From Chloroflexota bacterium (GTDB lineage Bacteria; Chloroflexota; Limnocylindria; QHBO01), in contig JAPSGM010000078.1 in NCBI GenBank assembly GCA_031177555.1, positions 1-7,907 on the forward strand: a DNA stretch of 7,907 nucleotides, in the 5' to 3' direction. The notes beneath the pieces were generated by a model, which saw nothing but the letters and a program-made list of their open reading frames with translations, ran no database searches and was not told where the DNA came from. Numbering within the stretch: position 1 is the stretch's first letter; each line of letters starts with the position of its first letter. Both the position numbers and the translations under genes were made by a program. Of the stretch, positions 4,963 to 7,907 are shown one piece after another.

Positions 4963-5388
4963 ATGATGCTCGACTTTGGCCAGCTGAACTGGCTGGCCGT
5001 CATCGTCGCAGCCCTCGTGTACTTCGCGCTCGGCGCGCTGTGGTACTCCCCGATGCTCTTCGCCCGTCCCTGGCAGCGCTCGATCGGCTGGGACGAATCC
5101 CGCACGCCACCCCAGGCCAGCGCGATGACCTACGTCGTGCCGCTGGTCGCCTACATCGTGATGGCGATCGCGGTTGGCCTGCTCGCCGCGGCGACGGGCA
5201 CCGATGAGCTGGCCGAGGGCATCCTGCTCGGGCTGGTGCTGGGCATCGGCCTTTCTCTGGCCCACACGTTCGTCGATGCCAGCTTCGACCCGAACAAGCC
5301 GCAGCCGTGGCTGTGGTTCGCGATCAACGGCACCTACCACGCGCTGGGCCTGGTGATCGTCGCGGTCATCATCGCCATCTGGCCGTAG
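4963..5388 (+). CDS. DUF1761 integral membrane protein
   Basis: This encodes 141 aa with four membrane helices: residues about 10-34 (WLAVIVAALVYFALGALWYS), 53-76 (MTYVVPLVAYIVMAIAVGLL), 84-105 (ILLGLVLGIGLSLAHTFVD) and 114-140 (PWLWFAINGTYHALGLVIVA). The signature 'GALWYSPMLFARPW' in the first helix and loop, and 'WFAINGTYH' before the last helix, identify DUF1761. The protein sits in the cytoplasmic membrane; no function is known for the family. Two ATGs in a row (4963 and 4966) make the exact start ambiguous by one residue; GAGGTGAGG (4946-4954) is the ribosome binding site. It is 20 bases from the DUF1905 gene, and the two are probably co-transcribed. Confidence 0.88.
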   Translation: MMLDFGQLNWLAVIVAALVYFALGALWYSPMLFARPWQRSIGWDESRTPPQASAMTYVVPLVAYIVMAIAVGLLAAATGTDELAEGILLGLVLGIGLSLAHTFVDASFDPNKPQPWLWFAINGTYHALGLVIVAVIIAIWP

Positions 5389-5408
5389 CCGCGCCGGGGC
5401 TTGCCAGC

Positions 5409-5690
5409 ATGGACACGATTCGCTTCCGAACGCCGATCCGTTACTGGAATCCGGAGAAGCAGGGCGGGCTGGCCGTGATCGACGTGCCCGCGGAGCACGT
5501 CGCCACGCTGGGCGGGCTGAAGCAGCAGCGCGTGCACGGCACGATCGGCGGCGCGGAGTTCACGTCGAACGTTATGCCGGCCGGCGGCGGGCGCCTCGCC
5601 CTCTCGATCAGCAAGGCGATGATGAAGTCGGCCGGCGCCGCCGTCGGCGACGAGATCGAGGTGGAGATCAGCCGCGTCGGCCACGACTGA
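5409..5690 (+). CDS. DUF1905 domain protein
   Basis: This encodes 93 aa. The opening 'TIRFRTPIRYWNPEKQGGLAVIDVPAEHVATLGGL', the strand 'RVHGTIGGAEFTSNVMPAGGGRLALSISKAMMKSAGAAVGDEIEVEIS' and the ending 'VGDEIEVEI' give the whole DUF1905 pattern: a small beta barrel with a final helix and a 'GD.VEV' strand. Function is unknown. In some bacteria it is fused to a bacteriocin-protection (YdeI/OmpD-associated) domain, which is absent here. The ATG at 5409 is chosen because the domain starts there; the open frame back to 5307 overlaps the DUF1761 gene. No strong ribosome binding site is present, so coupling to DUF1761 translation is likely. The stop at 5690 is followed at once by a C-rich tract. Confidence 0.85.
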   Translation: MDTIRFRTPIRYWNPEKQGGLAVIDVPAEHVATLGGLKQQRVHGTIGGAEFTSNVMPAGGGRLALSISKAMMKSAGAAVGDEIEVEISRVGHD

Positions 5691-5713
5691 CCCTCCCCCG
5701 CCTCCCCGCTCCC
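5691..5713 (-). other. G-quadruplex motif on the minus strand, directly after the DUF1905 stop
   Basis: The plus strand reads CCC, CCCCC, CCCC and CCC (5691-5693, 5695-5699, 5704-5707, 5711-5713) with linkers of one, four and three bases. The minus strand thus has four runs of at least three G with short loops, a textbook intramolecular G4 pattern. It lies on the template strand between the DUF1905 stop and the promoter of the next gene. Confidence 0.5.
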
Positions 5714-5715
5714 TC

Positions 5716-5744
5716 CTGAGTGCCGCGGTTTCTGGGGCTATGCT
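5716..5744 (+). promoter_or_regulatory. Leaderless promoter of the nucleotidyltransferase-like gene
   Basis: TATGCT (5739-5744) ends six bases before the ATG at 5751, so transcription should start at or next to the A of the start codon. CTGAGT (5716-5721), 17 bases upstream, is a weak -35. There is no ribosome binding site in the last 12 bases before the ATG, as expected for a leaderless mRNA. Confidence 0.55.
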
Positions 5745-5750
5745 GCCGCG

Positions 5751-6545
5751 ATGGCAGGGATCCCGCCGGACGAGCTCCCGAGCGTCGCGCGGACGGCGTG
5801 GCTCTCCCTCCGCGACGAGCTGCGGCACATCCTCGGCGACGACCTCGTCGCGATCTGGGCACACGGCGGGACGGCCTCCGTCAGCGACCTGCCCCACGCG
5901 GCTGACCTGGATACGTACGTCATCGTCTCCCGCGAGCCCACTGAGGAGGCCGCGCGACGGATCCTGGACGCGCACGACGCCATCGCCGGCGACCACGATG
6001 TCGAGTGGGACGCGTGGTACGTGCTCGCCGGTGACGCCCGCCGCCAGGACCCTCCGCGCCACGCGTTCCGCGAAGGGCGGCGGGACACCTCGTGGGCAAT
6101 CCATCGGGCACAATGGCTCGCCGGGCGGTACGCGCCCATCCACGGCCCGGCGCCGAACGAGATCGTGCCGGCCCCGACCTGGGCCGAGCTCGAGGGCGAG
6201 CTCAACCGTGAGCTGGAGCACATCGAGCGCCACGTCGCCGAGCGCGACACGGATCCGTACGAGGCCACCTACGCGATCCTGAACGGCAGCCGCATCCTCC
6301 ACGCGCTCGAGACCCGCAGCGTGGTCATTTCCAAGCGCGCCGCAGGCACCTGGTCGCTGGAGCAGCTTCCCGCACGATGGCACGCAGCCGTGAATGCCGC
6401 GCTGCGGGCCTACGATGGCCGGGCCTCCACCAACGACGTCGCGCTGCTGGCCGCCGAAATGGCGCCGTTCGTCGCGTACGTCAGGGACCGGCTGCCGCCG
6501 CTCGAGGACCGGCCCGCGGAGGGACCGCGCTGGTCCGGCTTCTGA
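5751..6545 (+). CDS. Aminoglycoside nucleotidyltransferase-like protein (AadA-type fold, DUF4111 C-terminus)
   Basis: This encodes 264 aa. The N-terminal nucleotidyltransferase domain (about residues 15-95) has 'AIWAHGGTASVSDLPHAADLDTYVIV', with the Gly-Gly at 39-40 and the metal-binding pair Asp52-x-Asp54. Glu85 in 'DHDVEWDAWYV' is a candidate third acidic residue. The C-terminal part (about residues 145-245) is helical, with 'EATYAILNGSRILHALETRSVVISKRAAGTWSLEQLPARW', the pattern of the AadA/DUF4111 C-terminal domain ('Y..LN..R.L..LE...V.SK..AG.W.L..LP..W'). AadA enzymes transfer AMP to streptomycin or spectinomycin. I do not see enough to claim resistance, since many environmental homologues have unknown substrates. 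It appears to be transcribed alone from a leaderless promoter and ends stop to stop with the next gene. Confidence 0.82.
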   Translation: MAGIPPDELPSVARTAWLSLRDELRHILGDDLVAIWAHGGTASVSDLPHAADLDTYVIVSREPTEEAARRILDAHDAIAGDHDVEWDAWYVLAGDARRQDPPRHAFREGRRDTSWAIHRAQWLAGRYAPIHGPAPNEIVPAPTWAELEGELNRELEHIERHVAERDTDPYEATYAILNGSRILHALETRSVVISKRAAGTWSLEQLPARWHAAVNAALRAYDGRASTNDVALLAAEMAPFVAYVRDRLPPLEDRPAEGPRWSGF

Positions 6546-7001
6546 TCAGCGGCCACTCCGCCAGGACCGATAGCGTGGCGGCCAGTCGTTCGCGCTGTCT
6601 CGCTCGCCCAGCAACGCGTGCCCGATGAGCAGCTCGTACAGCGGATACGAGTGGCGCACGGTGAAGAACCAGTCGCGTGCCGCGGCCTCGCGCACGGCAG
6701 CGTCACCGACCAGGCGCGCTTCGCCCCTCACCAGGAACTCGTGGGGCCGTTCCGGATCCTGGTGAGCGTGCAGGGCGTAATGCGTGTTCGACTCCAGGTC
6801 ACGGGCCTTGGCCGAGTGGTCCTGGACGAAGACGAGGAGCCGCCCGTCCACCACTCCCACGTTCAACGGATGGATCCTGGGGATCCCGTTGGCCGCCACG
6901 GTGGTGAGGAATCCCTCCCCGTCGCCGCGCTGGTAGAGAAGGTCACGGCCCTTCTCGGCCATGGCAGGCTCCGCAGCCGCGAATACGCTCCAGCTCTCCA
7001 T
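6546..7001 (-). CDS. Pyridoxamine 5'-phosphate oxidase-like (split-barrel flavin-binding) protein
   Basis: This encodes 151 aa. After 'MESWSVFAAAEPAMAEKGRDLLY' comes the split beta barrel, 'GFLTTVAANGIPRIHPLNVGVVDGRLLVFVQDHSAKARDLESNTHYALHA', then 'HEFLVRGEARLVGDAAVREAAARDWFF'. The 'T....G.PR.HP......G.L.VF', 'K..DL..N..YALH' and 'F.V.GEA' blocks match the PNPOx-like superfamily, which binds FMN, F420 or heme. The cofactor cannot be told from the sequence; the presence of another F420-type gene makes F420 possible. Vitamin B6 synthesis should not be assumed. I chose the ATG at 7001 since the family usually starts 'M.[ST]W' and TACCAT lies seven bases before it. An ATG at 7010 would add three residues. 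Confidence 0.85.
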   Translation of the reverse strand: MESWSVFAAAEPAMAEKGRDLLYQRGDGEGFLTTVAANGIPRIHPLNVGVVDGRLLVFVQDHSAKARDLESNTHYALHAHQDPERPHEFLVRGEARLVGDAAVREAAARDWFFTVRHSYPLYELLIGHALLGERDSANDWPPRYRSWRSGR

Positions 7002-7008
7002 GGGCGGC

Positions 7009-7038
7009 ATGGTAGGCGCTCGACGTCCATTGCCGGAA
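7009..7038 (-). promoter_or_regulatory. Candidate leaderless promoter of the PNPOx-like gene
   Basis: On the minus strand TACCAT (7014-7009) ends seven bases before the ATG at 7001 and overlaps the alternative ATG at 7010. TTCCGG (7038-7033), 18 bases upstream, is a poor -35. The case rests on the same TANNNT-to-ATG spacing seen at 4403 and 5751, and on the lack of a ribosome binding site. Confidence 0.4.
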
Positions 7039-7051
7039 CGCGGCCAAGGCG

Positions 7052-7252
7052 GTGTACTTCGAGCTAGACGTGAACATGGTTGGCGTCGGCGTCGCGCGGG
7101 ACCACGGTTCCTTCACGTGCCTGGATCGCTCGTCGTTCGAACGCCTCCAGGGGCAGTTCGCGAACTATCCCGATCTCGGTCTCCATGCCGAAGGTTTCCC
7201 CGTTGATTCGCTAACCGGACATGCGCCTTGCCGAGAAGCCGCCGAGCGGTAG
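7052..7252 (+). CDS. Doubtful short ORF, possibly a gene remnant
   Basis: A frame of 66 codons starts at a GTG at 7052 and is open back to 7016. The first two thirds ('VYFELDVNMVGVGVARDHG', 'SFERLQGQFANYPDLGL') have a high G/C third position, as in the real genes nearby. The last third loses this bias and ends in an unremarkable tail. There is no ribosome binding site and I recognise no family. It could be a short real gene, the remnant of a longer one, or chance. No better frame was found in 7039-7250. Confidence 0.25.
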   Translation: MYFELDVNMVGVGVARDHGSFTCLDRSSFERLQGQFANYPDLGLHAEGFPVDSLTGHAPCREAAER

Positions 7253-7258
7253 TACTAT
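7228..7258 (+). promoter_or_regulatory. Weak candidate promoter ahead of a long leader
   Basis: TTGCCG (7228-7233) is followed after 19 bases by TACTAT (7253-7258). Transcription from here would begin near 7265 and give a leader of about 170 bases before the ATG at 7436, starting within the left arm of the long stem described next. Both hexamers are only partial matches. Confidence 0.3.
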
Positions 7259-7259
7259 C

Positions 7260-7342
7260 GGCCGGCGAGTCGGTTCCCGCGGGGAAGCCGGATACAACAC
7301 CCGCGGACGGGCGGTAGTCGCTCCGTTCAGCCGACGCCGGTT
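7260..7342 (+). ncRNA. Candidate structured 5' leader of the repeat-protein gene
   Basis: CCGGCG (7262-7267) and TCGG (7270-7273) pair with CCGA (7331-7334) and CGCCGG (7335-7340), giving a 10-bp stem with a two-base AG bulge. It can be extended inward by U-G and U-A pairs (7274-7330, 7275-7329) and outward by G-U pairs. The enclosed 50-60 bases hold smaller stems, such as CCCG/CGGG around CGGA near 7300-7312. A long-range stem closing inner hairpins in a long leader is the layout of riboswitches and other cis-acting RNAs. I could not match it to a known class. GC-rich DNA yields such stems by chance, so confidence is limited. Confidence 0.35.
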
Positions 7343-7383
7343 CGCGATTCACCGCCTTATGGCATGGACGCTGCAACCTCCTG

Positions 7384-7400
7384 GCAGGGCATCGCCCTGC
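7384..7400 (+). other. Perfect 7-bp hairpin upstream of the repeat-protein ribosome binding site
   Basis: GCAGGGC (7384-7390) and GCCCTGC (7394-7400) form a perfect stem with the loop ATC, 22 bases ahead of the GAGGGGAG ribosome binding site. It has no T-run, so it is not a standard terminator. It could stabilise the mRNA or act as the expression platform of the upstream leader. Confidence 0.45.
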
Positions 7401-7435
7401 AAACGCGGGCGAGTGGGCACAAAGAGGGGAGCATC

Positions 7436-7793
7436 ATGAAGAAGCGACTACTTCCGTTCGTGCTGGCCGGGGTCTGACTGCCGGGTTGACCGCTCCGGCG
7501 GCGCGCAGACGGACTGCAGCGTCGAGCAGGGAACCGCCGGTGGAGCGGCCGGCCTCGCGGCGCTGATTGCCGCGGCGGTGCAGGCCAACGTTCCGATCGG
7601 CGTCAACGCTTGCGACATCGACATCAGCCTTCTGAACAACTCGCTGAACAACCTGCTGCGGAATGCCGACATCGACGTTCTCAACAACTCGCTGAACAAC
7701 CTGCTGCGGAACTCGGACATCATCGATGACGTCACCGTCACGGTGAATGTCCTGACCGGGGTGACGACCATCGACGTCCGGGGCAGCCGTTGA
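7436..7793 (+). pseudogene. Small secreted protein with a 16-residue tandem repeat; signal peptide broken by two missing bases
   Basis: From the ATG at 7436 (ribosome binding site GAGGGGAG) the frame reads MKKRLLPFVLAGV, then a stop. Adding one base at about 7473 gives LTAGLTAPAA, and one more at about 7502 restores AAQTDCSVEQG and the open frame to the stop at 7791-7793. The repaired product is 119 aa, with an ideal signal peptide (basic start, hydrophobic core, APAAA before the likely cut). The mature part has two cysteines in its first half (TDCSV and NACDI), an alanine-rich stretch, two copies of 'LNNSLNNLLRN' with 'ADID' or 'SDII', and a beta-like end, 'DVTVTVNVLTGVTTIDV'. I do not recognise a family. 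Both indels fall at G/C-rich runs, which suggests reading errors in a working gene. It is a pseudogene only if the indels are real. Confidence 0.7.
7630..7711 (+). repeat. Near-identical 34-bp tandem repeat, period 48 bp, inside the secreted-protein gene
   Basis: The 34-base blocks at 7630-7663 and 7678-7711 differ by one base, a synonymous change between two leucine codons (CTG and CTC). The period of 48 bases is 16 codons, so the frame is kept. A partial earlier unit ('DIDIS') precedes the first copy. The near identity points to recent duplication or active homogenisation. Confidence 0.85.
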
Positions 7794-7817
7794 CATCGGG
7801 CAACGACCACATACACT
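7790..7817 (+). promoter_or_regulatory. Sigma-70-type promoter overlapping the repeat-protein stop codon
   Basis: A perfect TTGACA (7790-7795) contains the TGA stop of the preceding gene and is followed after 16 bases by TACACT (7812-7817), four of six consensus bases. Transcription would start near 7824, about 54 bases before the ATG at 7878. This is the best -35 match seen in the window. Confidence 0.6.
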
Positions 7818-7877
7818 CCCCATCTCGGCCGGTCGCGGGGGATGTTCCACGGCACCCGAGACGCTGTGGGGAGACGC

Positions 7878-7907
7878 ATGATTCGGCGCCTGGTCTCGGT
7901 GGCCTTC
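7878..7907 (+). CDS. First ten codons of a gene leaving the right edge
   Basis: The frame MIRRLVSVAF starts at an ATG at 7878 and runs off the window. GGGGAG ends five bases before the ATG and a good promoter lies upstream. A basic start followed by hydrophobic residues hints at a signal peptide or a first membrane helix. Nothing more can be said. Confidence 0.6.
   Translation, partial: MIRRLVSVAF

Noticed and set aside
5334..6383. A 349-codon open frame on the minus strand
   Set aside because: It is antisense to the DUF1905 and nucleotidyltransferase-like genes, is rich in Arg, Gly and Ala as expected for GC-rich shadows, and has no recognisable domain.
7274..7320. GGGAAGCCGG recalls the cobalamin riboswitch
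   Set aside because: The B12-box and the other conserved blocks are absent, and the downstream gene is not linked to cobalamin.
7340..7430. Resemblance to a cyclic-di-GMP riboswitch (GCAAAC followed by GGGCACAAAG)
   Set aside because: The order and spacing do not fit, the second half of the known structure is missing, and the ribosome binding site follows at once.
7434..7879. Minus-strand open frames opposite the repeat protein
   Set aside because: They mirror the repeats of the plus-strand gene, lack ribosome binding sites and have no family pattern; the plus strand has a signal peptide and codon bias.

Overview
The window is 7.9 kb of GC-rich bacterial DNA with a strong G/C third-position bias. 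Fourteen fairly certain genes, most of them short (70-264 codons), lie in changing orientations, plus a gene fragment at each edge. The families are typical of soil and freshwater Chloroflexota and Actinomycetota: a deazaflavin (F420)-type nitroreductase, a DUF4242 nickel-binding-like protein, YCII, DUF1761, DUF1905 and MmcQ/YjbR. Several genes seem to use leaderless TANNNT promoters, as is common in those phyla. I favour an uncultured Chloroflexota-like lineage, but this is inference. No rRNA, tRNA, IS element, CRISPR array or phage gene was seen.

Layout. Positions 1-994 hold a minus-strand group: a frameshifted F420-type nitroreductase, a TfoX N-terminal-domain protein and the start of a membrane protein that runs off the left edge. 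A dyad-bearing region at 995-1133 separates it from a divergent DUF4242 gene, which converges on a SnoaL-like gene (1393-1803, minus). A second divergent region with a tandem 12-bp repeat leads to a lipoprotein, an RraB-domain protein and a single-domain response regulator (1957-3506, plus). A 70-aa minus-strand protein and a hairpin-rich gap follow. An MmcQ/YjbR gene (minus, leaderless promoter) then diverges from YCII, DUF1761 and DUF1905 genes (plus). After a G-quadruplex motif comes an aminoglycoside nucleotidyltransferase-like gene (5751-6545), which abuts a convergent pyridoxamine-phosphate-oxidase-like gene stop to stop. The right part has a long, potentially structured leader, a small secreted protein with a 16-residue tandem repeat whose signal peptide is broken by two missing bases, a good sigma-70-type promoter and the first ten codons of another gene.

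The genes do not form one pathway. Most are stand-alone accessory or stress-type functions, and I see no clear new multi-gene system. The items most worth a second look are the operator-like dyad at 1023-1046, the leaderless promoters, the structured leader plus repeat protein at 7260-7793, and four single-base indels in two otherwise well-conserved genes. Those indels look more like assembly errors than true decay.
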